Shown here: piece after piece, positions 9,492 through 19,047 of the stretch
How positions within the stretch are numbered: position 1 is the stretch's first letter
How the letters are laid out: each line of letters opens with the position of its first letter
Program-made: the position numbers and the translations under genes
The notes under the pieces: model-generated
What the model saw: the letters and a program-made list of their open reading frames with translations, nothing else
Databases searched by the model: none
What the model was told of the DNA's origin: nothing
NCBI RefSeq assembly: GCF_002179965.1
Contig: NZ_NGUQ01000015.1
Location: forward strand, 310,001-374,000
Reading direction: 5' to 3'
Length of the DNA stretch: 64,000 nt
DNA from: Pandoraea sp. PE-S2T-3
GTDB lineage: Bacteria; Pseudomonadota; Gammaproteobacteria; Burkholderiales; Burkholderiaceae

Positions 9492-10739
9492 ATGTTCACT
9501 TATCTCTTCGTGATCTTCCTGCTGGCCATGGTCATGACCAAGTTGTGGCTGGCGGCCCGTCAGATCCGCCACGTGGTCGCCCATCGTGCCGCTGTCCCCG
9601 AGCGTTTCGCCGGCACGATCACGCTGACCGATCACCAGCGCGCGGCCGACTATACGGTCGCCCGCACGCGGCTCGGCATGGCCGAAATCTTCGCGCAGGC
9701 CGTGCTGCTGGTCGCACTGACGCTGCTCGGCGGCCTGAACCTCCTGCATATCGGCATCACCGAGTGGCTGGGCGACGGTTATCTGGCCCAGATCTCGCTG
9801 ATCGGCGCCGTGCTGCTCATCTCCGGCCTCGTCGATCTGCCGTTCACGTACGTGCGCCAGTTCGTGATCGAGCAACGGTTCGGCTTCAATCGCATGTCGA
9901 TCGGGCTGTTCATCGTCGATCTGATCAAGGGCACCGCCGTTGGCGTCGTGCTGGGTCTGCCGCTGCTCTTCGTCGTGCTGTGGCTGATGGAGCGCGCCGG
10001 GCCGCTGTGGTGGCTGTACACCTGGGTCGTGTGGGTTGCCTTCAACCTGTTCGTGCAGTTCATCTTCCCGCACGTCATCGCGCCGATGTTCAACAAGTTC
10101 GAACCGCTGGCGGACGTCTCGCTGGCCGAACGCATCGAAGGATTGATGAAGCGCTGCGGTTTCGCCGCACGTGGACTGTTCGTCATGGACGGCTCCAAGC
10201 GCTCGGCCCACGGCAATGCCTACTTCAGCGGGTTCGGACGTGCCAAGCGGATCGTCTTCTTCGACACGCTGATCGAGCGCCTCTCGCCTGCGGAAATCGA
10301 AGCCGTGCTTGCCCACGAGTTGGGGCACTTCAAGCGCCGCCATATCACCAAGCGTCTCGTCGTCGCCTTCGCCCTCTCGCTCGCGTTCCTGGCCCTGCTC
10401 GGCTGGCTCACCGGCCGCACATGGTTCTACACCGATCTGGGGGTGATGCCGTCGATGATGGGCAGCAACAACGCCCTCGCGCTGGTGCTCTTCTTCCTGG
10501 TGTTGCCCGTGTTCGGCTTCTTCGCGAGCCCGTTGAGCAGCCTCACGTCGCGCAAGCACGAGTTCGAAGCCGATGCGTTCGCCGCCAGCCAGACACAAGC
10601 CAGCGACCTCATCAACGCGTTGGTGAAGCTGTATCAGGACAATGCGTCGACGCTCACGCCCGATCCGGTCTACACCGCGTTCTACTATTCACACCCGCCC
10701 GCCTCGCAGCGCATCGACCGACTGCTGGGGCACGCATGA
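9492..10739 (+). CDS. M48 family metallopeptidase (Ste24/CAAX prenyl protease type)
   Basis: A 415-residue inner-membrane zinc protease. The zinc motif HELGH is at about 275-279 and the third-ligand motif EFEAD at about 357-361. Six to seven hydrophobic segments surround a cytoplasmic catalytic domain. The N-terminal peptidase_M48_N-like part and the length match Ste24-type proteases rather than HtpX. The start is close to a TATAAT hexamer at 9456-9461. The stop overlaps the rsgA start by four bases, an arrangement I recall from other Burkholderiaceae. Role in bacteria: membrane-protein quality control, inferred. Confidence 0.92.
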   Translation: MFTYLFVIFLLAMVMTKLWLAARQIRHVVAHRAAVPERFAGTITLTDHQRAADYTVARTRLGMAEIFAQAVLLVALTLLGGLNLLHIGITEWLGDGYLAQISLIGAVLLISGLVDLPFTYVRQFVIEQRFGFNRMSIGLFIVDLIKGTAVGVVLGLPLLFVVLWLMERAGPLWWLYTWVVWVAFNLFVQFIFPHVIAPMFNKFEPLADVSLAERIEGLMKRCGFAARGLFVMDGSKRSAHGNAYFSGFGRAKRIVFFDTLIERLSPAEIEAVLAHELGHFKRRHITKRLVVAFALSLAFLALLGWLTGRTWFYTDLGVMPSMMGSNNALALVLFFLVLPVFGFFASPLSSLTSRKHEFEADAFAASQTQASDLINALVKLYQDNASTLTPDPVYTAFYYSHPPASQRIDRLLGHA

Positions 10740-11677
10740 AGCGCGGCGCAAAAGTGAAGGCGGCCCTGCCCGCCACGACCGCAGAAGCCCGCCGACTCGG
10801 CCGGGTCGCCGCCGCCCACGGCCGACACTACGTGGTCGAAGCCGACGATGGCGAGACGGTGCTGTGCTTCCCCCGGGGGAAAAAGAGCGAGATTGCCGTG
10901 GGCGATGAAGTGGCTTGGGCACGCACGGGCGATCAGGGTGTGATCGAAGAAATTCTGCCGCGCCGTAATCTGCTCTACCGTTCGGATCAGTTCAAAAGCA
11001 AGCTGTTCGCGTCGAACATCGATCAGTTGGTGATCATGCTCGGCACCGAACCGTATTTCAGTGAAGACCTGCTCGGCCGGGCACTGGTGGCCGCCGAGGC
11101 CAACGAACTGCACCCGCTCGTCGTGCTCAACAAGACAGACGTCGCCGCCGCATTGCCGGCGGCACGCGAGCGTCTCGCGCCCTACCGGGCGTTGGGCTAT
11201 GAAGTGCTGGAGTTGTCGGTACGCGCCGATCCGGAGGCCGCCCAAGCGATGCTGCTGCCGCGACTGGCGCACAAGGCTTCGCTGCTGCTGGGGCAGTCGG
11301 GGATGGGCAAGTCGAGCCTGGTGAACCTGCTGGTCCCCAACGCCGCTGCGGCCACGCGTGAAATTTCGACGGTGCTCAATTCCGGCAAACATACGACGAC
11401 GTTCACGCGGATTTTCCATCTCCCCGACGGTGGCCTGCTGATCGACTCGCCGGGGTTTCAGGAATTCGGCCTGCACCACCTCAAGGAGGGCGTGCTCGAG
11501 CGTGCGTTTCCGGAATTCCGTCCGTTGCTCACCGGTTGCCGCTTCTACAACTGCCACCACCTGAAAGAGCCCGGTTGCGCCATTCTCGCGGCTGTTGCCG
11601 ATGGCCGAATCTCCCAGCAACGCCATGCCCTGTATGCCCAACTCGTGCATGAGTCGGAGCAGGAAGTGCCCTATTGA
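10736..11677 (+). CDS. rsgA: Ribosome small-subunit-dependent GTPase RsgA
   Basis: A 313-residue GTPase that helps late 30S assembly. It shows the circularly permuted motif order of the family: NKTD at 132-135 precedes the P-loop GQSGMGKS at 186-193, followed by DSPG at 237-240. The zinc knuckle is C268, C273, H275 and C281. An N-terminal OB-fold precedes the G domain. The ATG at 10736 overlaps the stop of the peptidase gene, giving coupling. A much longer open frame upstream is an alternate-frame shadow. A bidirectional terminator follows at 11708-11734. Confidence 0.96.
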   Translation: MKRGAKVKAALPATTAEARRLGRVAAAHGRHYVVEADDGETVLCFPRGKKSEIAVGDEVAWARTGDQGVIEEILPRRNLLYRSDQFKSKLFASNIDQLVIMLGTEPYFSEDLLGRALVAAEANELHPLVVLNKTDVAAALPAARERLAPYRALGYEVLELSVRADPEAAQAMLLPRLAHKASLLLGQSGMGKSSLVNLLVPNAAAATREISTVLNSGKHTTTFTRIFHLPDGGLLIDSPGFQEFGLHHLKEGVLERAFPEFRPLLTGCRFYNCHHLKEPGCAILAAVADGRISQQRHALYAQLVHESEQEVPY

Positions 11678-11707
11678 GTCGGGCAACTGACTCGATGCCG
11701 AGAAATG

Positions 11708-11734
11708 AAAAACCCCGCCGAAGCGGGGTTTTTT
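11708..11734. terminator. Bidirectional terminator after rsgA
   Basis: AAAAACCCCGC pairs with GCGGGGTTTTT around CGAA. It serves rsgA on the plus strand and the CobD/CbiB-like gene on the minus strand. Confidence 0.92.
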
Positions 11735-11774
11735 CACGGATAGCCGTTCGTCCGCAGTTCGCCCGCAGTTCTCC

Positions 11775-12713
11775 TCAACCGAGCCAGACGGCGAGCGTCA
11801 GCAGCAAGAGCAACAGCATCCACAGCAAGACAGCACGCCACACCAATCCGACAGCAGCCTGAAGCGTACGTGGCGTGCATTCGCCACCGACGGGCAGCAC
11901 GGCATCATCACCTTGATTGAGCGCATCGATGCTCGAGACCTCTGCCAACGGGCCGGTCAACCGGGCGCCCAAGGCACCACTGCCTGCGGCCAGCAAAATA
12001 CCCTCATTCTCGTTCGGCCACTGCTTGGCGTAGTGGCGCCAGGCGTAGATGGCGTCTTCGAAATTACCGACGATGGCAAAGCCGATGGCCGTCATGCGGG
12101 CCGGCACCCAATCGATCACATAGAAGGCTTTACGGGCAAACGCGCCAAATGCCGGGCTGCGGTCCGGGGCAGGCTCGGTCCAGCGGCGTGACAGATATTC
12201 CGCCAACCGGTACAGCACGGCGCCTGCGGGGCCGATCGGGATGAGGAACCAGAAGAACACGCCGAATACGTGGCGGTGCGATGCAATCACGGCGTGCAGC
12301 AACGTATGACGCACGATCTCGTCGACCGGCATGTCGACCGTGTCGATACCGATCCACTGGCGGAGAATTTCGCGCGCTTCGTTGACGTTGTCGTTGTTGA
12401 GCGCGACGTGAATGTCGGTGAAGTAGTGGCTGAACTGGCGAAAGCCCATCGTCAGGTAGACGATCAGCACGTTCCACGCAAAGCCCAGCAGGATGTTCAC
12501 CCGCATGAGCAGGTAATAGACCACGCCGACCACCAGCACGAACGGCACCACCACGACCAGCCACGCCAGCACGCCATGACGCGGTTGACCCGCGTCGAAC
12601 GATTGGGAGGTGTGCGTCGCGTGGGAGCGAATCAGGTTGTAGATCGGGTTTTGCGTGGAGAGCGCACGCACCTGCTCGAGGATCAGCGCGAGGAGTACCG
12701 AAAAGAATGTCAT
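11775..12713 (-). CDS. CobD/CbiB family membrane protein
   Basis: A 312-residue polytopic membrane protein of the CobD/CbiB family. The start MTFFSVLLALILEQVR at 12713 is chosen over an atypical 35-residue upstream extension. Matching features are GFRQFSHYFTDI in the first third and DWVPARMTAIGFAIVGNFEDAIYAW in the middle. True CbiB makes adenosylcobinamide phosphate in cobalamin synthesis, and its DWVPxRxTA motif is present. No other cobalamin genes are nearby, so the copy may be a diverged, AmpE-like paralogue with another role. A strongly hydrophobic C-terminal helix (LLWMLLLLLLTLAVWL) ends the protein. Confidence 0.85.
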   Translation of the reverse strand: MTFFSVLLALILEQVRALSTQNPIYNLIRSHATHTSQSFDAGQPRHGVLAWLVVVVPFVLVVGVVYYLLMRVNILLGFAWNVLIVYLTMGFRQFSHYFTDIHVALNNDNVNEAREILRQWIGIDTVDMPVDEIVRHTLLHAVIASHRHVFGVFFWFLIPIGPAGAVLYRLAEYLSRRWTEPAPDRSPAFGAFARKAFYVIDWVPARMTAIGFAIVGNFEDAIYAWRHYAKQWPNENEGILLAAGSGALGARLTGPLAEVSSIDALNQGDDAVLPVGGECTPRTLQAAVGLVWRAVLLWMLLLLLLTLAVWLG

Positions 12714-12847
12714 GCGTGCGATCGGGTCACCGGACGGAATGACGTAACGATAGCACAGCTTCTCGCGAATGCCCGTGCCATGCGCCTTCGCGACGCATTC
12801 GAACTGCGTTTCACACAAGCGAATTGCGCAACTTTGGTCCGAGTACG

Positions 12848-13534
12848 TCAGGCGCGCAGCAGTTGATAGAAATTTCGCAGCATGCCGGCCGTCGCGCCCC
12901 AGATGAAATACTCGCCGCCGGCCGGTCTCGGATACGGCATCGCGTAAAAGCGTCGTTCACCGACTTGATAGTTGAAGACCCGAATCTGGTGATGCGCCGG
13001 GTTCATCAAAAAATCGAGCGGGACTTCGAAGATCTCATCGACCTCACCCGCGTCGGCCACGAGTTCGATCGACGGCCTGACCAAGCCGACGACAGGCGCA
13101 ACACGAAACCCGGTGCCGGTAACGTAGTCCGGCAATCGCCCGATCACTTCGACGGCGCCGGAGTCGAGCCCGATCTCTTCACGCGACTCGCGCAATGCCG
13201 TCGCGATCGGCGTCGGATCATCCGGCTCACGACTCCCGCCGGGGAAACTGACTTGCCCGGCGTGGGTGCTCAGGTGTTGCGTGCGCTGGGTGAGCAGCAC
13301 CGTCAGGCCCTGCGGACGCATGACCAGCGGCACCAGCACGGCGGCAGCACGTGGCGTAAAAAGCGCAGGGGAGACAACTTCGATAGCACCCGCATCGGGT
13401 GTCCAGACTGGCGGGCTGGCGAGACGGTCACGCAGGGCCATGGGGGTCAGTCGCTCAGCCGGCACCGCAGCCTCCCCCTCGCCTGTCGAGACGATGGGCA
13501 ATGCTTCAGGATGCAGGATAAGAGGTGGCGCCAC
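12848..13534 (-). CDS. Nudix hydrolase, probable CoA pyrophosphatase (NudL-like)
   Basis: A 228-residue Nudix hydrolase. The UPF0035-type motif LLTQRTQHLSTHAGQVSFPG precedes a Nudix helix ALRESREEIGL near residues 115-125. This combination is typical of CoA pyrophosphatases that split CoA into 3',5'-ADP and phosphopantetheine. The start is GTG at 13534 (GTG GCG CCA). An alternative start further in is possible. It sits about 130 bases upstream of the CobD/CbiB-like gene on the same strand, so the two may be co-transcribed. Confidence 0.87.
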   Translation of the reverse strand: MAPPLILHPEALPIVSTGEGEAAVPAERLTPMALRDRLASPPVWTPDAGAIEVVSPALFTPRAAAVLVPLVMRPQGLTVLLTQRTQHLSTHAGQVSFPGGSREPDDPTPIATALRESREEIGLDSGAVEVIGRLPDYVTGTGFRVAPVVGLVRPSIELVADAGEVDEIFEVPLDFLMNPAHHQIRVFNYQVGERRFYAMPYPRPAGGEYFIWGATAGMLRNFYQLLRA

Positions 13535-13662
13535 GTAGGCCTTTGAGGGACGTATAACGTTGCTATTTTACCGGGGAAGCGTCGACCGCGTATGCGCGAA
13601 GAAAAATCCGATTCTCTGCGCAATTCGAGCGATTCGACCGTGGTGATGTGCTGCCACATACG

Positions 13663-13689
13663 AAAAAAGCACCCCAAGGGGTGCTTTTT
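13663..13689. terminator. Terminator after rplS (bidirectional)
   Basis: AAAAAAGCACCCC pairs with GGGGTGCTTTTT around AA. It lies just past the end of the rpsP-rimM-trmD-rplS operon. Confidence 0.92.
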
Positions 13690-13745
13690 CCATACGACTT
13701 TTGCTGTGCCCGGCCACGAGGTCGCCAGGCACGGCAGCGTCCGAC

Positions 13746-14132
13746 TTACTGCGCAGCGACGGTCTTGCTCTTGTACGTGAGCTTTTCCTTGATACGTGCC
13801 GACTTGCCCGAACGCTCACGCAGGTAGTACAGCTTGGCGCGACGAACGTCACCACGACGCTTGACTTCGATGCTGGCGATCAGCGGCGAGTACGTCTGGA
13901 ACGTACGCTCAACGCCTTCACCCGACGAAATCTTGCGAACGATGAAGGCCGAGTTCAGGCCACGGTTACGCTTGGCGATCACGACGCCTTCGTAAGCCTG
14001 CACACGCTTGCGCGTGCCTTCAACAACGTTCACGTTGACGATCACGGTGTCGCCCGGGGCGAATTCGGGAATCGTCTTCGACGCGGTCAAACGCGCGATT
14101 TCTTCTTGCTCGATCTGTGCGATCAGATTCAT
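13746..14132 (-). CDS. rplS: 50S ribosomal protein L19
   Basis: A 128-residue large-subunit protein at the 30S-50S interface. Conserved stretches include [36 protein letters not shown] and [20 protein letters not shown]. It is slightly longer than E. coli L19 because of the C-terminal tail [20 protein letters not shown] precedes the ATG. It is the last gene of the conserved operon rpsP-rimM-trmD-rplS. Confidence 0.98.
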   Translation of the reverse strand: MNLIAQIEQEEIARLTASKTIPEFAPGDTVIVNVNVVEGTRKRVQAYEGVVIAKRNRGLNSAFIVRKISSGEGVERTFQTYSPLIASIEVKRRGDVRRAKLYYLRERSGKSARIKEKLTYKSKTVAAQ

Positions 14133-14233
14133 TTACCACTCCTTGTGCCATCGTATCGGCGTTCTACCGGCAAGCCGGCCCCGACAGAGGATGGGTTCAA
14201 ACCGAATGCCGCCCCCATGGCGACACCCGTTGC

Positions 14234-15004
14234 CTACTTCGCCGACGAATCGGCGGCGAGGCTTGCCAGCCATGCCTCATCGGCACGACTGAGCAATCCG
14301 TTGGCACGCGCGCTCTCGATCATATCGGGGCGCTTGCGCCAGGTATTGGTCAACGCCTCGCGGCGCCGCCACTTCTCAATCTCGGCGTGGTGCCCGCCCA
14401 ACAGGACGTCGGGCACGCGCACACCTTCGTATTCTTCAGGCCGCGTGTAGTGCGGGCAGTCGAGCAAGCCATTCACAAAACTGTCCTGCTCGGCCGATTG
14501 CGAATCGTTCAGTGCGCCCGGCAGCAGCCGGATTAGCGAATCCATCAGTGCCATCGCCGGCAGCTCACCGCCCGACAGCACGAAGTCGCCAACGCTGACC
14601 TCTTCATCCACCACACGATCGACCAGACGCTGATCGATGGCTTCGTAACGGCCGCACAACAAGATCAGACCCTGCTCCTGCTCGCGCAACTCGGTCACCC
14701 GGCGATGCGTGAGCGGCTTGCCTTGCGGCGACATCAACAGCACGCGTCCACGCGCCACACCGGCTTCGGTCTGCGCAGCTTTCGCCGCAGCGATCGCGTC
14801 TTCCAGCGGCTTGGCGAGCATGACCATGCCCGGCCCGCCACCGTACGGACGATCGTCGATCGTGCGATAGCTGTTGTGCGTGAAATCACGCGGATTCCAA
14901 AACCGCAGGTCGTAACGCGACTGCTTGAGTGCCCGGCTGGTAACGCCCCAGTCGGTCAGTGCCCGAAACATCTCGGGAAATAGCGTGACGACGTCAAACT
15001 GCAT
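14234..15004 (-). CDS. trmD: tRNA (guanine-N1)-methyltransferase TrmD
   Basis: A 256-residue SPOUT-class methyltransferase that makes m1G37 in tRNAs reading CNN-type codons and prevents +1 frameshifting. [13 protein letters not shown] at 15004 is the canonical N terminus. An upstream in-frame start would add 11 residues. [13 protein letters not shown], the knot region [14 protein letters not shown] and [15 protein letters not shown] are all present. It is 61 bases downstream of rimM and 101 bases upstream of rplS. Confidence 0.97.
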   Translation of the reverse strand: MQFDVVTLFPEMFRALTDWGVTSRALKQSRYDLRFWNPRDFTHNSYRTIDDRPYGGGPGMVMLAKPLEDAIAAAKAAQTEAGVARGRVLLMSPQGKPLTHRRVTELREQEQGLILLCGRYEAIDQRLVDRVVDEEVSVGDFVLSGGELPAMALMDSLIRLLPGALNDSQSAEQDSFVNGLLDCPHYTRPEEYEGVRVPDVLLGGHHAEIEKWRRREALTNTWRKRPDMIESARANGLLSRADEAWLASLAADSSAK

Positions 15005-15065
15005 CAGGCCGGTTCCGTCCAGAGTTGCCCGGGTCAAAACGGCCCCGGGCGGTCATTCGGTCATC

Positions 15066-15716
15066 TCAGTAGTCGAGACCCCAATCGGCCACAATGCGCC
15101 CCGCCTCGGTATCGACGGTCTGCACATACTGGCCAACAAAGGGAATCAGGCGCTCGGCAGTTTTTGCCGGTTTGCCATCAGCCGCCGGCACGTCGTAGGC
15201 CACTCGCAACACGGTATGTACCCCGTTATCGAGCAAACCGACAACCTTGCCGAGCGATTCGTCCTGGAGATTCGTTACCTGAGCGCCAATAAGGTCGACC
15301 CAGTAAAACTCGTCTTCGTCTGCCGTCGGAAACGCACTGCGCGGCACCCACACCTGAAAGCCCTTGAGGGCTTCGGCGGAGGTACGGCTGTCGCTGCCGC
15401 GCAAGTGCGCTACAACAGTGCCGGAGTGTCCCCGGCTTTGCAGCACTTCGGCCGTGCGGAAGGTCGTATCACCGGGACGCTGGAGATACCAGGTGTCGGC
15501 GGTCAACAAACCTTCACCATCGCCCCCGTGCGGCTGCACCTTGATCCAGCCTTGAATCCCGTAAGCGTCGCCAATATAGCCAAGCTCGACAAGATCGTCG
15601 GGGACTTCGGTAGCAGGCGCGAGCACCTGCGCCGCGTCCGTGCCAGCGGCACTTCGCGCGTCAGCACCGATTTTCAGCGGTACCCGCGCACCTGCGGGTC
15701 GAACGGAACGAACCAT
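15066..15716 (-). CDS. rimM: 16S rRNA processing protein RimM
   Basis: A 216-residue 30S assembly factor that binds S19. The N-terminal RimM domain begins at LVELGYIGDAYGIQGWIKV (near residue 42). The C-terminal PRC-barrel carries EDEFYWVDLIGAQV and RLIPFVGQYVQTVD. An Ala-rich N-terminal extension of about 40 residues is common in Burkholderiaceae. It is separated from rpsP by 127 bases that include a strong hairpin (15743-15784). Confidence 0.95.
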   Translation of the reverse strand: MVRSVRPAGARVPLKIGADARSAAGTDAAQVLAPATEVPDDLVELGYIGDAYGIQGWIKVQPHGGDGEGLLTADTWYLQRPGDTTFRTAEVLQSRGHSGTVVAHLRGSDSRTSAEALKGFQVWVPRSAFPTADEDEFYWVDLIGAQVTNLQDESLGKVVGLLDNGVHTVLRVAYDVPAADGKPAKTAERLIPFVGQYVQTVDTEAGRIVADWGLDY

Positions 15717-15742
15717 GCCAATCCAACGTTAAGACGAACACA

Positions 15743-15784
15743 CGGCGATGCCTGTCCCGAATCGCTCCGGAACAGGCATCGCCG
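15743..15784 (-). repeat. 13-bp hairpin between rpsP and rimM
   Basis: CGGCGATGCCTGT (15743-15755) and ACAGGCATCGCCG (15772-15784) pair perfectly around a 16-base loop that can itself pair briefly. No T-run follows on the minus strand, so it is more likely a processing or attenuation element than a full terminator. It could lower rimM-trmD expression relative to rpsP, which is known for this operon in E. coli. The mechanism here is inferred. Confidence 0.7.
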
Positions 15785-15843
15785 TTCAATTCTTATGCCG
15801 CCAGAAAACCGACAGCAATGCGTACTGCTTGATCAGCAAAAGC

Positions 15844-16095
15844 TTAGGCAGCAGCCTTCGGAGCTTGCTTGATCAGGCGAGCCACGGTCGGCGACAGTTG
15901 TGCGCCAACGCCTTGCCAGTAGGTCAGACGGTCTTGAGCGATGCGCAGACCTTCCGTGCCTTCAGCGGCGACCGGGTTGTAAAAGCCAATACGTTCGATG
16001 AAACGGCCATCGCGACGATTACGCGAATCGGTAGCAACGATGTTGTAGAACGGGCGCTTCTTCGCGCCGCCGCGAGCCAGGCGGATAACGACCAT
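15844..16095 (-). CDS. rpsP: 30S ribosomal protein S16
   Basis: An 83-residue small-subunit protein. [20 protein letters not shown] is the typical start, followed by [14 protein letters not shown], and the length is standard. It is the first gene of the ribosomal operon, with a good promoter at 16139-16167. Confidence 0.98.
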   Translation of the reverse strand: MVVIRLARGGAKKRPFYNIVATDSRNRRDGRFIERIGFYNPVAAEGTEGLRIAQDRLTYWQGVGAQLSPTVARLIKQAPKAAA

Positions 16096-16138
16096 AATAA
16101 ATCCTTGAATCCAGAAGTGTTCGGACAGAAAACGCGTG

Positions 16139-16167
16139 ATTATAGCGCAAAAACCTCGTCAAAACAA
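16139..16167 (-). promoter_or_regulatory. Sigma-70 promoter of rpsP
   Basis: On the minus strand TTGTTT (16162-16167) and TATAAT (16139-16144) are spaced by 17 bases. The -10 is a perfect match and lies about 44 bases before the rpsP ATG. Confidence 0.75.
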
Positions 16168-16293
16168 ACACATCCCCGGGAACCGTCGAGAGCGGGCCGC
16201 GCGTCGCCCGTGTTGTGTTGCGCATTGGACACCGCCGAGGCGCCATGTTGCTGGTCTACAATGTGCGCATCCTGTGCGAGAAGCGAGTCCGGC

Positions 16294-17562
16294 ATGCGAC
16301 GATTTCCCGATGGATGGCAGCCCTCTTTGCGCCGGCAACGGCCTGTGAAGACCGCCCCGACACCCACCTTATCGACCTTACCCATCTTATTCGCCCGGCC
16401 CACCATATTCGCCCGGCGCATCAGACTCAGCCAGTTCCCCCGGTTCGCGCAGCACCTCCTTTACCTGCTGGCCGGCCTGCTGGCGATGACACCGGCCTTC
16501 GCCAAGGCGCGCGACGCCCTCCCCATCGAACAACTTGTCCTGCCTCCGGGTTTCTATGTCGAAGTCCTGTCCGATCAGGTGCCCGGTGCACGCGGCATGG
16601 TACTCGGCCCCAAAGGCACGTTGTTTGTCGGCAGCCGTGGCGAAGGTAATGTCTACGCGATCACCCTCGACCCATCGCGCGCCTATGCGGCCAAAGTGCG
16701 AACCGTGGCGTCGGGCCTGAACATGCCGGTCGGCGTCGCGATGCGCGACGGTGCGCTATATATATCAGCGGTCTCGCGCATCCTGCGGCTCGACAACATC
16801 GAAGATCGCCTCGACAACCCCGGCCAGCCTGCCGTTGTCTACGCCAAACTCCCGTCCGAAACCCACCATGGCTGGCGTTACATTGCCTTCGGCCCGGACC
16901 AGCGCCTGTATGTTGGCGTCGGCGCACCATGCAACGTCTGCAAACGCGATGAAAGCCGGTACGCCATGATCGGCAGCATGCGGCCCGACGGCAGCGACTG
17001 GCGCGTTGTCGCGCGAGGCGTGCGCAACACGGTCGGCTTCGACTGGCAACCGGGCACGAATACGTTGTGGTTCACCGACAACGGCCGCGACATGATGGGC
17101 GATGATGTTCCCGACGACAAACTCAACCGCCTTACGCGCGCCGGCGAGCATTTCGGCTTCCCCTACTGCCACGCCGGCAACGTCGCCGATCCTGAGTTTG
17201 GTCGCGAGAAATCGTGCACAACATTCACACCGCCCATGGCCAAGCTCGGCGCGCACGTCGCGGCACTCGGCATGCGCTTCTATACAGGCAAGCAGTTCCC
17301 GGAAGACTATCGCGGCAATATTTTCATCGCGGAGCATGGCTCCTGGAACCGGTCGCGCAAAGTCGGCTACCGCGTCATGCGGGTCGTGCTCGATGCCAAA
17401 AGCAACGTCGTGAAGCAGGAAGTTTTCGCGCAGGGCTGGCTCGGTGCCGACGAGTCTGTCTGGGGCCGCCCGGTTGACCTGCTGACGCTCCCCGATGGCT
17501 CACTGCTCATCAGCGATGATCATGCAGGCGCCATCTATCGCATTACGTACCGCAAACCGTAA
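16294..17562 (+). CDS. PQQ-type sugar (sorbosone) dehydrogenase-like beta-propeller protein
   Basis: A 422-residue exported protein of the soluble glucose/sorbosone dehydrogenase family. A long basic N terminus leads into a hydrophobic segment LLYLLAGLLAMTPAFA ending near residue 70, which I read as signal peptide or anchor. The propeller begins PGFYVEVLSDQVPGARGMV. Motifs such as NTLWFTDNGRDMMGDDVPDD and FGFPYCHAG are typical. Two cysteine pairs are possible: CNVC near residue 213, and C plus C around the HAG motif. The ATG at 16294 is the most sensible, but the N terminus is uncertain. Substrate and PQQ dependence are not proven. It starts divergently from rpsP. Confidence 0.82.
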   Translation: MRRFPDGWQPSLRRQRPVKTAPTPTLSTLPILFARPTIFARRIRLSQFPRFAQHLLYLLAGLLAMTPAFAKARDALPIEQLVLPPGFYVEVLSDQVPGARGMVLGPKGTLFVGSRGEGNVYAITLDPSRAYAAKVRTVASGLNMPVGVAMRDGALYISAVSRILRLDNIEDRLDNPGQPAVVYAKLPSETHHGWRYIAFGPDQRLYVGVGAPCNVCKRDESRYAMIGSMRPDGSDWRVVARGVRNTVGFDWQPGTNTLWFTDNGRDMMGDDVPDDKLNRLTRAGEHFGFPYCHAGNVADPEFGREKSCTTFTPPMAKLGAHVAALGMRFYTGKQFPEDYRGNIFIAEHGSWNRSRKVGYRVMRVVLDAKSNVVKQEVFAQGWLGADESVWGRPVDLLTLPDGSLLISDDHAGAIYRITYRKP

Positions 17563-17757
17563 GGGGCTGCGATGACGCATCAACATCGTTTGACGCTCAC
17601 ACCCAGTCAACGCTTCCCGGTCAGGGAAGGAACTGACCTCGGCCACTATCTGTCAACATCCCATGGTATTCACGGCACCGCCCGGGCGTTTCACCCCGTG
17701 CCCCGCGCGACGCTTGCGCCGTCCCTGCCCTCTCCCTCACTCCGCCCATTCAAAATC

Positions 17758-18561
17758 ATGACCCAACGCCTACCCTCCTCATTTGCCTCATATCTCGCCA
17801 TGTTGCTCGTGCCCGCCGCGATGTTGGCCGGCTGTGCCGCCCCCTCAGGCGGCGGCGCCACGCCTCCGACGACCGGTGACAGCAACGTGACGGCAGCCGC
17901 GACAACACCGGCCGATATCCTCGGCACTTGGCAGTTGGTCCGTTGGGAAGGCGCCAATGACATTCCGAGCTTGCCGGAAGGTCGCGTGATCAATCTCACG
18001 TTCAACGACAAGGGCGCGTTCTCCGGCACCGGCGGATGCAATCGTATTTTCGGCCAGTACACGGTCGGTCCAGCCAACGGACAGGTGAGCCTGAAAGCGC
18101 CGGCAGCGACCCGCATGGCTTGCCCGGACTCGATGGCGTTTGAAGACCGCTATCTCAAGACGCTGCCGCGCGTCGCGCGCTTCGAGCGCCGCGACACCCA
18201 ACTGATTCTGAGTGCGCCGGGCGGCGAGACGCTGACGTATGCATCGCAGACCTTGCTCAATCGCCCGGTTGCCGGGACCACTGGCGCGTCCAAGACGGAA
18301 GATCGCGTGCTCGATGTCGACTCGCAAATGGCAGACTGTGTTGGCGTTGGGCCGCGCAAGTGCCTTCGTGTGCGCACGGCCGACGATTCCGGCAAAGCCC
18401 CGTGGGAACTCTGGTACGCGCACATCGATGGCTTCGACTGGAAGCCCGGCGTAGAATACCGCGTGAAAATTCACGGCGAGCCTGTCGACAATCCGCCCGC
18501 CGACGCTTCGAGCATGCGCTGGACGCTGGTCGAAGTCATTCGTCAAACGCCCACCCGATAA
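17758..18561 (+). CDS. META and DUF4377 domain lipoprotein
   Basis: A 267-residue probable lipoprotein. Residues 1-24 form a signal ending in the lipobox LAGC. The META domain follows (ILGTWQLVRWEG..., then FSGTGGCNRIFGQY near residues 85-98), the HslJ-like fold linked to heat-shock or drug tolerance in other bacteria. The C-terminal third (RVLDVDSQMADCVGVGPRKC to the end) matches DUF4377. An in-frame ATG at 17572 would put 62 residues before the signal, so I use 17758. Possible transcription with the preceding dehydrogenase gene and the TM2 gene nine bases downstream. Confidence 0.85.
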   Translation: MTQRLPSSFASYLAMLLVPAAMLAGCAAPSGGGATPPTTGDSNVTAAATTPADILGTWQLVRWEGANDIPSLPEGRVINLTFNDKGAFSGTGGCNRIFGQYTVGPANGQVSLKAPAATRMACPDSMAFEDRYLKTLPRVARFERRDTQLILSAPGGETLTYASQTLLNRPVAGTTGASKTEDRVLDVDSQMADCVGVGPRKCLRVRTADDSGKAPWELWYAHIDGFDWKPGVEYRVKIHGEPVDNPPADASSMRWTLVEVIRQTPTR

Positions 18562-18570
18562 CCGTCCCTG

Positions 18571-19020
18571 ATGAGCGCTCTCACCTATAAATCCAAAACC
18601 CTGACCGCCGGCCTGGCGATGCTGTTCGGCACGCTCGGTCTGCACCGCTTCTATCTGTATGGCCTGCGCGACCCGTTTGGCTGGGCGCACATCGTGGGCT
18701 CGGCCTGCGGCGTGGCGGGGTGGGGTTTGTTGGTGACGAGCGATCTCGGTTCCACCGCAGGCTGGGTGCTGACGATTCTGGGGGCTATCTCCCTGTTCTC
18801 GGCGTTTCTCTCGGCCATCGTCTACGGGCTTCGTCCTGACGAGCGCTGGGACCAGCAGTTCAACCCGGGGGCGACGATCCGTTCGCGTTCGGGCTGGACT
18901 GCGGTCATCATCGTGAGCGTGTCGCTCTTCGTTGGCGCCATGCTCATGATGGTAGGTTTCGCTGTCGCGTTTCAGACGTACTTCGAGACGCACGACACGC
19001 CCAACCGCCTGTCGCAGTAA
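18571..19020 (+). CDS. TM2 domain-containing membrane protein
   Basis: A 149-residue membrane protein. The TM2 motif is clear: a helix ending LAMLFGTLGLHRFYLYG followed by DPFGWAHIVG and a second helix. Two more hydrophobic segments follow (near residues 66-90 and 108-134). Function is unknown for the family. It starts nine bases after the META gene stop, which suggests co-transcription. The C-terminal tail is polar and short. Confidence 0.82.
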   Translation: MSALTYKSKTLTAGLAMLFGTLGLHRFYLYGLRDPFGWAHIVGSACGVAGWGLLVTSDLGSTAGWVLTILGAISLFSAFLSAIVYGLRPDERWDQQFNPGATIRSRSGWTAVIIVSVSLFVGAMLMMVGFAVAFQTYFETHDTPNRLSQ

Positions 19021-19047
19021 CCGCATCCGCTTCGGCGCGTCAGCACG

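Noticed and set aside
8766-10598. 610-residue minus-strand open frame covering orn
   Set aside because: Only the last 207 residues are Orn. The rest is the antisense of the M48 peptidase gene with shadow-like composition (rich in H, Q, E, R).
9545-10735. Long plus-strand extension in front of rsgA
   Set aside because: Another frame of the peptidase gene; the real rsgA start overlaps the peptidase stop and fits the family N terminus.
15748-16293. Long N-terminal extension of the sugar-dehydrogenase-like gene
   Set aside because: It runs antisense through rpsP, its promoter and a hairpin, with no site or conserved content.
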